DNA of 64,000 bases from Terebella lapidaria (taxonomy: Eukaryota; Annelida; Polychaeta; Terebellida; Terebellidae). Numbering within the stretch: the first letter of the stretch is position 1; each line of letters starts with the position of its first letter. Under the pieces are notes generated by a model. The model was not told where the DNA came from, did not search any database, and saw nothing but the letters and a program-made list of their open reading frames with translations. The position numbers and the translations under genes are program-made. This document shows positions 1-16,500 of the stretch, in pieces. The stretch lies in NCBI GenBank assembly GCA_949152475.1, contig OX424563.1, forward strand, positions 40,992,120 through 41,056,119, written 5' to 3'.

Positions 1-1869
1 CGCTCCATCGTACGATGGACATGGGATGCTCTATCGTATGATGGACTATCGATGCTCCACCGTAAGATGGACATGTGACGCCCCACCGTATGATGGACAT
101 GCGACGCTCCATCGTACGATGGACATGGGATGCTCCACCGTACGATTTACATGTGATGCTCCACCGTACGATGGACATGTGACGCTCCACCGTACGATTT
201 ACATGCGATGCTCCACCGTACGATGGACCTGTGATGCTCCACCGTACGATGGACATCTGACGCTCCACCGTACGATAGACATGCGATGCTCCACCATACG
301 ATGGACATGTGACGCTCCACCATACGATGGACATCTGACGCTCCACCGTACGATGGACATGCGATGCTCCAATGTACGATGGACATGTGACGCTCCACCG
401 TATGATTGACATGCAAGGCTCCACCGTAAAATGGACATGTGACGCTCCACCATACGATGGACATGCGACGCTCCATCGTACGATGGACTAGCGACACTCC
501 ACCGTAAGATGGACATGCGACGCTTCACCGTACGATGGACATGCGACGCTCCATCGTACGATGGACATGGGATGCTCTATCGTATGATGGACTATCGGTG
601 CTCCACCGTAAGATTTACATGTGATGCCCCACCGTATGATGGACATGCGACGCTCCATCGTACGATGGACATCTGACGCTCCACCGTACGATAGACATGC
701 GATGCTCCACCATACGATGGACATGTGACGCTCCACTGTACGATGGACATGTGACGCTCCACCGTATGATGGACATGCAAGGCTCCACTGTACAATGGAC
801 ATGTGACGCTCCACCGTACGATGGACATGCGACGCTCCAACGTATGATGGACATGCAACGCTCCATCGTACGATGGACATGTGACGCTCCACCATACGAT
901 GGACATCTGACGCTCCACCGTACGATGGACATGCGATGCTCCACTGTACGATGGACATGTGACGCCCCACCGTATGATTGACATGCAAGGCTCCACTGTA
1001 CGATGGACATGTGACGCTCCACCGTATGATTGACATGCAAGGCTACACCGTAAAATGGACATGTGACGCTCCACCATACGATGGACATGCGACGCTCCAT
1101 CGTACGATGGACATGGGATGCTCCACCGTACGATGGACATCTGATGCTCCACCATACGATGGACATGTGACACTCCGCTGTACGATGGACATGTGACGCT
1201 CCACCATATGATGGACATGTGACACTCCGCTGTACGATGGACATGTGACGCTCCACCATATGATGGACATGCGATGCTCCACCATACAATGGACATGCGA
1301 CGCTCAAATGTACGATGGACATATGACGCTCCACCGTACGATGGACATGAGACGCTCCATCGGATGATGGCCTAGTGACGCTCCAGCGTAAGATGGACAT
1401 GCGATGCTCCACCGTACGATGGACATGTGACGCTCCACCGTACGATGGACATGGGACGCTCCAATGTACGATGGACATGCAACGCTCCACTGTATGATGG
1501 ACATGCGATGCTCCACTGTACGATTAACATGTGACGCTCCACCGTATGATGGACATGCGAGGCTCCACCGTACGATGGACATGGGATGCTCCTCCGTATG
1601 ATGGACATGTGATGCTCCACCGTACGATGGACATGTGCCGCTCCACCGTACGATGGACATGCGAATCTCAACTGTACGATGGACATGTGACGCTCCACTG
1701 TACGATGGACATGCGACGCTCCATCGTATGATGGACATGTGATGCTCCACCGTACGATGGACATGCGACGCTTTATCGTACGATGGACATGTGACGCTCC
1801 ACCGTACGATCGACATGCGATGCTTCACAGTACGATGGACATGTGATGCTCCACCGTACGATGGACATC

Positions 1870-4590
1870 TCATGCTCCATCATACGATGGACATGCGATG
1901 CTACACCGTACGATAGACATGTGATGCTCCATTGTACGATGGACATCTGACGCTCCACCGTACAATGGATATGCGATGCTCCACCGTACGATGGACATGG
2001 GACGCTCCACCGTATGGTGGACAGCGACACTCCACTGTACGATGGACATGTGATGCTCCACCGTACGATGGACATGTGATGCTCCACCGTACGATGGACA
2101 TGCGATACTCCACCATATGATGGACATGTGACGCTCCACTGTACGATGGACATGTGACGCTCCACCGTATGATGGACATGCAAGGCTCCACGGTACAATG
2201 GACATGTGACGCTCCACCGTATGATGGACATGGGACGCTCCACCGTATAATGGACATGTGACGCTCCACCGTACGATGGACATGTGACGATCCTCCATAT
2301 GATGGACATGCGAGGCTCCACCGTAAGATGGACATGTGACGCTCCACCATACGATGGACATGCGACGCTCCATCGTACGATGGACATGGGATGCTCCACC
2401 GTATGATGGACATGCGATGCTCCACCGTACGATGGACATGCGTTGCTCCACCGTACGATGGACATGTGATGCTCCACCGTACGATGGACATCTGACGCTC
2501 CACCGTACGATAGACATGCGATGCTCCACTGTATGATGGACATGCAAAGCTCCACTGTACGATGGACATGTGACGCTCCACCGTACGATGGACATGCGAC
2601 GCTCCATCGTGCGATGGACGTGCGATGCTCCATCGTGCGATGGACATGCGACGCTCCATCGTACGATGGACATGCAATGCTCCACTGTACGATGGACATG
2701 GGACGCTCCACCATACGATGGACATCTGACGCTCCACCGTACGATGGACATGCGATGCTCCAATGTACGATGGACATGTGATGCTCAACCGTACGATGGA
2801 CATGAGATGCTCCACCGTATGATGGACATGCAAGGCTCCACGGTACAATGGACATGTGACGCTCCAACGCACGATGGACATGCGATGCTCCATCGTACGA
2901 TGGACATGTGACGCTCCACCGTACGATGGACATGCGATGCTCCACTGTACGATGGACATGTGACGCTCCACCGTACGATTGACATGCGAGGCTCCACTGT
3001 ACAATGGACATCTGACGCTCCACCGTACGATGGACATGCGATGCTCCACTGTACGATGGAAATGTGACGCTCCACCGAACGATGGACATGCAACGCTCCA
3101 TCGTACGATGGGCTAGCGACGCTCCACTGTAAGATGGACATGCGACGCTCCATGTACGATGGACATGTGACGCTCCACCGTACGATGGACATGCGACGCT
3201 CCACTCTATGATGGACATGCGATGCCTTACTGTACAATGGACATGTGACACTCCACCGTATGGGGGACATGTGATGCTCCACCATACGATGGACATCTGA
3301 TGCTCCACCATACGATGGACATGCGATGCTCCACTGTACGATGGACATGTGACGCTCCACCGTACGATGGACATGCGACGCTCCACTCTATGATGGACAT
3401 GCGATGCCTTACTGTACAATGGACATGTGACACTCCACCGTATGGGGGACATGTGATGCTCCACCATACGATGGACATCTGACGCTCCATCATACGATGG
3501 ACATGCGATGCTCCACCGTACGATAGACATGTGATGCTCCATTGTACGATGGACATCTGACGCTCCACCGTACAATGGATATGCGATGCTCCACCGTATG
3601 ATGGACATGGGATGCTCCACCGTATGGTGGACAGCGACACTCCACTGTACGATGGACATGTGATGCTCCACCGTACGATGGACATGTGATGCTCCACCGT
3701 ACGATGGACATGCGATACTCCACCATACGATGGACATGTGACGCTCCACTGTACGATGGACATGTGACGCTCCACCGTATGATGGACATGCAAGGCTCCA
3801 CGGTACAATGGACATGTGACGCTCCACCATATGATGGACATGCGATGCTCCACCGTACGATGGACATGCGTTGCTCCACCGTACGATGGACATGTGATGC
3901 TCCACCGTACGATGGACATCTGACGCTCCACCGTACGATAGACATGCGATGCTCCACTGTATGATGGACATGCAAAGCTCCACTGTACGATGGACATGTG
4001 ACGCTCCACCGTACGATGGACATGCGACGCTCCTTCGTGCGATGGACATGCGATGCTCCATCGTGCGATGGACATGCGACGCTCCATCGTACGATGGACA
4101 TGCGATGCTCCACTGTACGATGGACATGGGACGCTCCACCATACGATGGACATCTGACGCTCCACCGTACGATGGACATGCGATGCTCCAATGTACGATG
4201 GACATGTGATGCTCAACCGTACGATGGACATGTGATGCTCCACCGTATGATGGACATGCAAGGCTCCACGGTACAATGGACATGTGACGCTCCAACGCAC
4301 GATGGACATGCGATGCTCCATCGTGCGATGGACATGTGACGCTCCACCGTACGATGGACATGCGATGCTCCACTCTACGATGGACATGTGACGCTCCACC
4401 GTACGATTGACATGCGAGGCTCCACTGTACAATGGACATCTGACGCTCCACCGTACGATGGACATGCGATGCTCCACTGTACGATGGAAATGTGACGCTC
4501 CACCGAACGATGGACATGCAACGCTCCATCGTACGATGGGCTAGAGACGCTCCACCGTAAGATGGACATGCGACGCTCCATGTACGATGG
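1870..4590. repeat. Higher-order satellite repeat, ~1.6/1.4-kb unit, two copies
   Basis: The monomer-variant order starting near 1875 recurs from 3485 (offset 1610). After the first copy's extra seven monomers (182 bp, around 2213-2395) the same order continues at offset 1428; for example 2521 corresponds to 3949 and 2570 to 3998. The copies share rare variants such as the CCATCGTGCGATGG pair and the deleted monomer near 2030/3640. This indicates tandem duplication followed by a seven-monomer gain or loss. Boundaries are approximate because they were found by eye. Confidence 0.8.
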
Positions 4591-7580
4591 ACATGTGACG
4601 CTCCACCGTACGATGGACATGCGACGCTCCACTCTATGATGGACATGCGATGCCTTACTGTACAATGGACATGTGACACTCCACCGTATGGGGGACATGT
4701 GATGCTCCACCATACGATGGACATCTGACGCTCCACCATACGATGGACATGCGATGCTCCACCTTAAGATGGACATGTGACGCTCCACAGTACGATGGAC
4801 ATGAGACGCTCCATCATACGATGGACATGTGATGCTCCACCGTACGATCGACATGTGATGCTCCACCGTACGATCGACATGTGATGCTCCACGGTACGAT
4901 GGACATGTGACGCTCCACCGTACGATGGACATGGGACGCTCCAATGTACGATGGACATGCAACGCTCCACTCTATGATGGACATGCGATGCCTTACTGTA
5001 CAATGGACATGTGACACTCCACCGTATGGGGGACATGTGATGCTCCACCATACGATGGACATCTGACGCTCCATCATACGATGGACATGCGATGCTCCAC
5101 CGTACGATAGACATGTGATGCTCCATTGTACGATGGACATCTGACGCTCCACCGTACAATGGATATGCGATGCTCCACCGTATGATGGACATGGGATGCT
5201 CCACCGTATGGTGGACAGCGACACTCCACTGTACGATGGACATGTGATGCTCCACCGTACGATGGACATGTGATGCTCCACCGTACGATGGACATGCGAT
5301 ACTCCACCATACGATGGACATGTGACGCTCCACTGTACGATGGACATGTGACGCTCCACCGTATGATGGACATGCAAGGCTCCACGGTACAATGGACATG
5401 TGACGCTCCACCGTATGATGGACATGCGATGCTCCACCGTACGATGGACATGCGTTGCTCCACCGTACGATGGACATGTGATGCTCCACCGTACGATGGA
5501 CATCTGACGCTCCACCGTACGATAGACATGCGATGCTCCACTGTATGATGGACATGCAAAGCTCCACTGTACGATGGACATGTGACGCTCCACCGTACGA
5601 TGGACATGCGACGCTCCACTCTATGATGGACATGCGATGCCTTACTGTACAATGGACATGTGACACTCCACCGTATGGGGGACATGTGATGCTCCACCAT
5701 ACGATGGACATCTGACGCTCCACCATACGATGGACATGCGATGCTCCACCTTAAGATGGACATGTGACGCTCCACAGTACGATGGACATGAGACGCTCCA
5801 TCATACGATGGACATGTGATGCTCCACCGTACGATCGACATGTGATGCTCCACCGTACGATCGACATGTGATGCTCCACGGTACGATGGACATGTGACGC
5901 TCCACCGTACGATGGACATGGGACGCTCCAATGTACGATGGACATGCAACGCTCCACTCTATGATGGACATGCGATGCCTTACTGTACAATGGACATGTG
6001 ACACTCCACCGTATGGGGGACATGTGATGCTCCACCATACGATGGACATCTGACGCTCCATCATACGATGGACATGCGATGCTCCACCGTACGATAGACA
6101 TGTGATGCTCCATTGTACGATGGACATCTGACGCTCCACCGTACAATGGATATGCGATGCTCCACCGTATGATGGACATGGGATGCTCCACCGTATGGTG
6201 GACAGCGACACTCCACTGTACGATGGACATGTGATGCTCCACCGTACGATGGACATGTGATGCTCCACCGTACGATGGACATGCGATACTCCACCATACG
6301 ATGGACATGTGACGCTCCACTGTACGATGGACATGTGACGCTCCACCGTATGATGGACATGCAAGGCTCCACGGTACAATGGACATGTGACGCTCCACCG
6401 TATGATGGACATGCGATGCTCCACCGTACGATGGACATGCGTTGCTCCACCGTACGATGGACATGTGATGCTCCACCGTACGATGGACATCTGACGCTCC
6501 ACCGTACGATAGACATGCGATGCTCCACTGTATGATGGACATGCAAAGCTCCACTGTACGATGGACATGTGACGCTCCACCGTACGATGGACATGCGACG
6601 CTCCACTCTATGATGGACATGCGATGCCTTACTGTACAATGGACATGTGACACTCCACCGTATGGGGGACATGTGATGCTCCACCATACGATGGACATCT
6701 GACGCTCCACCATACGATGGACATGCGATGCTCCACCTTAAGATGGACATGTGACGCTCCACAGTACGATGGACATGAGACGCTCCATCATACGATGGAC
6801 ATGTGATGCTCCACCGTACGATCGACATGTGATGCTCCACCGTACGATCGACATGTGATGCTCCACGGTACGATGGACATGTGACGCTCCACCGTACGAT
6901 GGACATGGGACGCTCCAATGTACGATGGACATGCAACGCTCCACTCTATGATGGACATGCGATGCCTTACTGTACAATGGACATGTGACACTCCACCGTA
7001 TGGGGGACATGTGATGCTCCACCATACGATGGACATCTGACGCTCCATCATACGATGGACATGCGATGCTCCACCGTACGATAGACATGTGATGCTCCAT
7101 TGTACGATGGACATCTGACGCTCCACCGTACAATGGATATGCGATGCTCCACCGTATGATGGACATGGGATGCTCCACCGTATGGTGGACAGCGACACTC
7201 CACTGTACGATGGACATGTGATGCTCCACCGTACGATGGACATGTGATGCTCCACCGTACGATGGACATGCGATACTCCACCATACGATGGACATGTGAC
7301 GCTCCACTGTACGATGGACATGTGACGCTCCACCGTATGATGGACATGCAAGGCTCCACGGTACAATGGACATGTGACGCTCCACCGTATGATGGACATG
7401 CGATGCTCCACCGTACGATGGACATGCGTTGCTCCACCGTACGATGGACATGTGATGCTCCACCGTACGATGGACATCTGACGCTCCACCGTACGATAGA
7501 CATGCGATGCTCCACTGTATGATGGACATGCAAAGCTCCACTGTACGATGGACATGTGACGCTCCACCGTACGATGGACA
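4590..7580. repeat. Higher-order satellite repeat, 987-bp unit, three tandem copies
   Basis: Three consecutive copies with a step of exactly 987 bp (38 monomers minus one base). The rare string GATGCCTTACTG occurs at about 4986, 5973 and 6960, and the CGTACGATCGACATG pair repeats with the same step. Copies look almost identical. The third copy passes at about 7580 into sequence homologous to 3998 onward (offset 3558), so the triplication is nested inside an older duplication of 3998-4940 to 7556-8500. Confidence 0.85.
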
Positions 7581-10500
7581 TGCGACGCTCCATCGTGCGA
7601 TGGACATGCGATGCTCCATCGTGCGATGGACATGCGACGCTCCATCGTACGATGGACATGCGATGCTCCACTGTGCGATGGACATGGGACGCTCCACCAT
7701 ACGATGGACATCTGACGCTCCACCGTACGATGGACATGCGATGCTCCAATGTACGATGGACATGTGATGCTCAACCGTACGATGGACATGTGATGCTCCA
7801 CCGTATGATGGACATGCAAGGCTCCACGGTACAATGGACATGTGACGCTCCAACGCACGATGGACATGCGATGCTCCATCGTACGATGGACATGTGACGC
7901 TCCACCGTACGATGGACATGCGATGCTCCACTCTACGATGGACATGTGACGCTCCACCGTACGATTGACATGCGAGGCTCCACTGTACAATGGACATCTG
8001 ACGCTCCACCGTACGATGGACATGCGATGCTCCACTGTACGATGGAAATGTGACGCTCCACCGAACGATGGACATGCAACGCTCCATCGTACGATGGGCT
8101 AGCGACGCTCCACCGTAAGATGGACATGCGACGCTCCATGTACGATGGACATGTGACGCTCCACCGTACGATGGACATGCGACGCTCCACTCTATGATGA
8201 ACATGCGATGCCTTACTGTACAATGGACATGTGACACTCCACCGTATGGGAGACATGTGATGCTCCACCATACGATGGACATCTGACGCTCCACCATACG
8301 ATGGACATGCGATGCTCCACCTTAAGATGGACATGTGACGCTCCACAGTACGATGGACATGAGACGCTCCATCATACGATGGACATGTGATGCTCCACCG
8401 TACGATCGACATGTGATGCTCCACCGTACGATCGACATGTGATGCTCCACGGTATGATGGACATGTGACGCTCCACCGTACGATGGACATGGGACGCTCC
8501 AATGTACGATGGACATGCAACGCTCCACTGTATGATGGACATGCGATGCTCCACTGTACGATGGACATCTGACGCTCCACCATACGATGGACTCCATCGT
8601 ACGATGGACTAGCGACGCTCCATCGTAAGATGGACATGCGACGCTCCACGTACATGTGATGCTCCACCGTACGATGGACATCCGACGCTCCACTGTATGA
8701 TGGACATGCAATGCACCACCGTATGATGGACATGCGAGACTCCACCGTACGATGGACATGTGACAATCCACCGTACGATGGACATCTGACGCTCCTCCGT
8801 ACGATGGACAAGCGACGCTCCACTGTACGATGGACATGTGACGCTCCACCGTACGATGGACATGCGACGCTCCATCGTACGATGGACATGTGATGCTCCA
8901 CCGTACGATGGACATGGGATGCTCCATCGTACGATGGACATGCGACGCTCCACCGTACGATGGACATGCGACGCTCCACTGCACGATGGACATCTCATGC
9001 TCCATCATACGATGGACATGCGATGCTCCAACGTACGATAGACATGTGATGCTCCATTGTACGATGGACATCTGACGCTCCACCGTACAATGGATATGCG
9101 AGGCTCCACCGTACGATGGACATGGGACGCTCCACCGTACGATGGACATGTGACGCTCAACCGTACGATGGACATGCGAGGCTCCACCGTACGATGGACA
9201 TGCGAAGCTCAAATGTACGATGGACATGTGACGCTCCACCGTACGATGGACATGCGAAGCTCCATCGTATGATGGCCTAGTGACGCTCCATCGTAAGATG
9301 GACATGTGACGTTCCATCGTACGATGGACATGCGATGCTCCACCGTACGATGGACATGGGATGCTCCACTGTACGATGGACATGGGATGCTCCACCGTAC
9401 GATGGACATCTCACGCTCCATCATACGATGGACATGCGATGCTCCACCGTACGATAGACATGTGATGCTCCATTGTACGATGGACATCTGACGCTCCACC
9501 AAACAATGGATATGCGATGCTCCACCGTACGATGGACATGGGACGCTCCACCGTACGATGGACATGTGACGCTCCACCGTATGATGGACATGCGAGGCTC
9601 CACTGTACGATGGACATGTGATGCTCCACCGTACGATGGACATGGGATGCTCCATCGTACGATGGACATGTGACGCTCCACCGTACGATGGACATGCGAC
9701 GCTCCACTGCACGATGGACATGCGACGCTCCACTGTACGATGGACATGTGACGCTCCATCGTACGACGGACATGCGACGCTCCATCGTACGATGAACTAG
9801 CGAAGCTCCACCGTAAGAAGGACATGCGACGCTTCATCGTACGATTGACATGTGACGCTCCACCGTATGATGGACATGCGATGCTCCACCATACAATGGA
9901 CATGCGACGCTCCATCGTACGATGGACATGTGACGCTCCACCGTACGATGGACATGCGACACTCAAATGTACGATGGACATGTGACGCTCCACCGTACGA
10001 TGGACATGCGACGCTCCATCGTATTATGGCCTAGTGACGCTCCATCATAAGATGGACATGCGACGCTCCACCGTACGATGGACATGCGATGCTCCACGTA
10101 CGATGGACATGTGACGCCCCATCGTACGATGGACATGCGACGCTCAACTGTATGATGGACATGCGATGCTTTACTGTACAATGGACATGTGACGCTCCGC
10201 CGTACGATGGACATGTGACGCTCCATCGTACGATGGACTAGGGAAGCTCCTCCGTAAGATGGATATGTGACGCTTCACAGTACGATGGACATGGGACGCT
10301 CCATCATACGATGGACATGTGATGCTCCACTGTACGATGGACATGTGACGCTCCACCGTACGATGGACATGTGACGCTCCAATGTACGATGGACATGCGA
10401 CGCTCCATCGTATGATGGACATGTGATGCTCCACCGTACGATGGACATGCGACGCTTTATCGTACGATGGACATGTGACGCACCACCGTACGATGGACAT

Positions 10501-13500
10501 GCGATGCTTCACAGTACTATGGACATGTGATGCTCCACCGTACGATGGACATGCGATGCTTTATCGTACGATGGACATGTGACGCGCCACCGTACGATCG
10601 ACATGCGATGCTTCACAGTACGATGGACATGTGATGCTCCACCGTACGATGGACATCTCATGCTCCATCATACGATGGACATGCGATGCTCCAACGTACG
10701 ATAGACATGTGATGCTCCATTGTACGATGGACATCTGACGCTCCACCGTACAATGGATATGCGAGGCTCCATCGTACGATGGACATGTGACGCTCAACCG
10801 TACGATGGACATGTGACGCTCCACTGTACGATGGACATGCTATGCTCCACTGTATGATGGACATGCGATGCTTTGCTGTACAATGGACACGTTACGCTCA
10901 ACCGTAAGATGGACATGCGATGCTCCACAGTACGATGGACATGGGACGCTCCATCATACGATGGACATGTGACGCTCCACCGTACGATCGACATGCGATG
11001 CTCCACCGTACGATGGACATGCGATGCTCCACTGTACGATGGACATGTGACGCTCCACCGTACGACAGACATGCGATGCTCCACCATGCGATGGACATGT
11101 GACGCTCCACTGTACGATGGACATGTGACACTCCACCGTATGATGGACATGCAAGGCTCCACTGTACGATGGACATGGGACGCTCCATCATACGATGGAC
11201 ATGTGACGCTCCACCGTACGATCGACATGCGATGCTCCACCGTTCGATCGAGATGCGATGCTCCACTGTACGATGGACATGCGACGCTCCACCGTACGAT
11301 GCACATGGGATGCTCCAATGTACGATGGACATGCGATGCTCCACTGTACGATGGACATGCGATGCTTCACGGTACGATGGACATGTGATGCTCCATCGTA
11401 GGATGGACATGCGATGCTCCACAGTACGATGGACATGGGACGCTCCATCATACGATGGAAATGTGACGCTCCACCGTACGATCGACATGCGATGCTCCAC
11501 CGTATGATCGACATGTGATGCTCCACCGTACGATGGACATGGGATCCTCCATCGTACGATGGACATGCGAAGCTCCACCGTACGATCGACATGCGATTCT
11601 CCACGGCACGATGGACATGTGATGTTCCACCGTACGATGGACATCTGATGCTCCACCATACGATGGACATGTGACATTCCGCTGTACGATGGACATGCGA
11701 CGCTCCACTGTACGATGGACATGTGACGCTCCACCGTACGATGGACATGCGATGCTCCATCGTACGATGGACATGGGATGCTCTATCATATGATGGACAG
11801 GCGATGCTCCACCGTAAGATGGACATGTGACGCCCCACCGTACGATGGACATGCGACGCTCCACCGTACGATAGACATGCGATGCTCCACCATACGATGG
11901 ACATGTGACGCTCCACTGTACAATGGACATGTGACGCTCCACCATATGATGGACATGCAAGGCTCCACTGTACAATGGACATGTGACGCTCCACCGTACG
12001 ATGGACATGCGATGCTCCACTGTACGATGGAAATGTGACGCTCCACCGAACGATGGACATGCAACGCTCCATCGTACGATGATCTAGCGACGCTCCACCG
12101 TAAGATGGCCATGCGACGCTCCATGTACAATGGACATGTGACGCTCCACCGTACGATGGACATGCGACGCTCCACTGTATGATGGACATGCGATGCTTTA
12201 CTGTACAATGGACATGTGACGCTCCACCGTATGATGGACATGTGACGCTCCATCGTACGATGGACTAGCGAAGCTCCACCGTAAGGTGGACATGCGACGC
12301 TCCACAGTACGATGGACATGGGACGCTCCATCGTACGATGGACATGTGACACTCCACCGTACGATCGACATGCAATGCTTCACAGTACCATGGACATGTG
12401 ATGCTCCACCGTACTATGGACATCTAATGCTCCACCATACGATGGACATGCGATGCTCCACCGTAGGATGGACATGTGATGCTCCACTGTACGATGGACA
12501 TCTGATGCTCCACCGTACGATGGACAGGCAATGCTCCACTGTACGATGGACATGTGACGCTCCACCGTACGATGGACATGTGATGCTCCATCGTACGATG
12601 GACTAGCGATGCTCCACCATAAGATGGACATGCGACGCTCCACAGTACGATGGACATGTGATGCTCCACCATACGATGGACATCTGACGCTCCACCATAC
12701 GATGGACATGCGATGATCCACTGTACGATGGACATGTGACGCTCCACCGTACGATAGACATGTGACACTCCATCGTACGATGGACTAGCGACGCTCCACC
12801 GTAAGATGGACATGCGACGCTCCACGTACAATGGACATGTGACGCTCCACCGTACGTTGGACATCCGACGCTCCACTGTATGATGGACATGCGATGCACC
12901 ACCGTACGATGGACATGCGCCGTTCCATCGTACGATGGACATGCGACGCTCCACCGCATGATGGACATGGGATGCTCCAGCGTATGATGGACATGTGACG
13001 CTCCACCGTACGATGGACATGAGATGCTCCACCGTACGATAGACATCTGACGCTCCATTGTACGATAGACATGCGATGCTCCACAGTACGATGGACATGT
13101 GACGCTCCACCGTACGATGGACATCCGACGCTCCACTGTATGATGGACATGCGATGCACAACCGTACGATGGACATGCGACGTTCCATCGTACGATGGAC
13201 ATGCGACGCTCCACCGTACGATGGACATGGGATGCTCCACCGTATGATGGACATGTGACGCTCCACCGTACGATGGACATGAGATGCTCCACCGTACGAT
13301 AGACATCTGACGCTCCATTGTACGATAGACATGCGATGCTCCACCGTAGGATGGACATGTGACGCTCCATCGTACCATGGGCATGCGATGCTCCAATGTA
13401 CGATGGACATGTGATGCTCCACCGTACGATGGACATGCGACGCTCCACCGTATGATGGACATGCAACGCTCCACTGTACGATGGACATGTGACGCTCCAC

Positions 13501-16500
13501 CGTATGATTGACATGCGAGGCTCCACCGTACGATGGACATGCGACGCTCCACCGTACGATGGACATGCGATGCTCCACTGTACGATGGACATGTGACGCT
13601 CCACCGTATGATTGACATGCGAGGCTCCACTGTGTGATGGACATGTGACGCTCCACCGTACGATGGACATGGGATGCTCCTTCGTACGATGGACATGTGA
13701 TGCTCCACCGTACGATGGACATGGGATGCTCCACCGTAGGATGCACATGTGACGCTCCACCGTACGATGGGCATGCGATGCTCCAATGTACGATGGACAT
13801 GAGATGCTCCACCGTACGATGGACATGCGACGCTCCACCGTACGATGGACATGTGACAATCCACCATACGATGGACATCTGACGCTCCTCTGCACGATGG
13901 ACAAGCGACGCTCCACTGTACGATGGACATGCGATGCTCCACCGTACGATGGACATGCGACGCTCCATCGTACGATGGACTAGCGACACTCCACCGTAAG
14001 ATGGACATGCGACGCTCCACCGTACGATGGACATGCGACGCTCCATCGCAGGATGGACATGCGACGCTCCACCGTACGAAGGACATGCAATGCTCCACCG
14101 TACGATGGACATGCGACGCTCCACCGTACGATGGACATGCGACGCTCCATCGTACGATAGACATGTGACACTCCACCGTAAGATGGACATGCGAGGCTCC
14201 ACCGTACAATAGACATGCGACGCTCCACTGTATGATGGACATGCGATGCTTTACTGTACAATGGACACGTTACGCTCAACCGTAAGATGGACATGCGATG
14301 CTCCACAGTACGATGGACATGGGACGCTCCATCATACGATGGACATGTGATGCTCCACCATACGATCGACATGCGATGCTCCACCGTACGATCGACATGT
14401 GATGCTCCACCGTACGATGGACATGTGACGCTCCACTGTATGATGGACATGCGATGCTTTACTGTACAATGGACACGTTTTGCTCAACCGTAAGAGTGAC
14501 ATGCGATGCTCCACAGTACGATGGACATGGGACGCTCCATCATACGATGGAAATGTGACGCTCCACCGTACGATCGACATGCGATGCTCCACCGTACGAT
14601 GGACATGGGATGCTCCTTCGTACGATGGACATGTGACGCTCCACCGTACGATGGACATGGGATGCTCCACCGTAGGATGGACATGTGACGCTCCACCGTA
14701 CGATGGGCATGCGATGCTCCAATGTACGATGGACATGTGATGCTCCACCGTACGATGGACATGTGACGCTCCACCGTACGATGGTCATGCAAGGCTCCAC
14801 TGTACCATGGACATGTGACGCTCCACCGTACGATGGACATGGGATGCTCTATCGTATGATGGACTAGCGATGCTCCACCGTAAGATGGACATGTGACGCC
14901 CCACCGTACGATGGACATGCGACGCTCCATCGTACGATGGACATGGGATGCTCCACCGTATGATGGACATGTGACGCTCTACCGTACGATGGACATGCGA
15001 TGCTCCACCGTACGATGGACCTGTGATGCTCCACCATACAATGGACATCTGACGCTCCACCGTACGATAGACATGCTATGCTCCACCATACGATGGACAT
15101 GTGACGCTCCACTGTACGATGGACATGTGACGCTCCACCATATGATGGACATGCAAGGCTCCACTGTACAATGGACATGTGACGCTCCACCGTACGATGG
15201 ACATGCGATGCTCCACTGTACGATGGAAATGTGACGCTCCACCGAACGATGGACATGGGATGCTCCACCGTACGATGGACATGCGATGCTCCACCGTACG
15301 ATGGACCTGTGATGCTCCACCATACGATGGACATCTGACGCTCCACCGTATGATAGACATGCGATGCTCCACCATACGATGGACATGTGATGCTCCACTG
15401 TACGATGGACATGTGACGCTCCACCATATGATGGACATGCAAGGCTCCACTGTACAATGGACATGTGACGCTCCACCGTACGATGGACATGCGACGCTCC
15501 ACCGTATGATGGACATGCAATGCTCCATCGTACGATGGACATGTGACGCTCCACCATACGATGGACATCTGACGCTCCACCGTACGATGGACATGCGATG
15601 CTCCACTGTAAGATGGACATCTGATGCTCCACCATACGATGGACATGGGACATTCCGCTGTACGATGGACATGCGATGCTTCACGGTACGATGGACATGT
15701 GATGCTCCATCGTATGATGGACATGCGATGCTCCACAGTACGATGGACATGGGACGCTCCATCATACGATGGAAATGTGACGCTCCACCGTACGATCGAC
15801 ATGCGATGCTCCACCGTATGATCGACATGTGATGCTCCACCGTACGATGGACATGGGATACTCCATCGTACGATGGACATGCGAAGCTCCACCGTACGAT
15901 CGACATGCGATGCTCCACGGCACGATGGACATGTGATGTTCCACCGTACGATGGACATCTGATCCTCCACCATACGATGGACATGTGACATTCCGCTGTA
16001 CGATGGACATGCGACACTCCACTGTACGATGGACATGTGACGCTCCACCGTACGATGGACATGCGATGCTCCATCGTACGATGGACATGGGATGCTCTAT
16101 CATATGATGGACAGGCGATGCTCCACCGTACGATGGACATGTGACGCTCCACCGTACGATGGACATGTGACACTCCATCGTACGATGGACTAGCGACGCT
16201 CCACCGTAAGATGGACATGCGACGCTCCACGTACAATGGACATGTGACGCTCCACCGTACGATGGACATCCGACGCTCCACTGTAGGATGGACATGCGAT
16301 GCACCACCGTACGATGGACATGCGACGTTCCATCGTACGATGGACATGCGACGCTCCACCGTACGATGGACATGGGATGCTCCACCGTATGATGGACATG
16401 TGACGCTCCACCCTACGATGGACATGAGATGCTCCACCGTACGATAGACATCTGACGCTCCATTGTACGATAGACATGCGATGCTCCATCGTACGATGGA

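Noticed and set aside
1773-4739. 988-codon minus-strand frame (and dozens of similar frames) in the satellite
   Set aside because: The 26-residue periodic peptide is just the translation of a stop-free 26-bp monomer. All three frames give equivalent frames, and copies run through each other on both strands.
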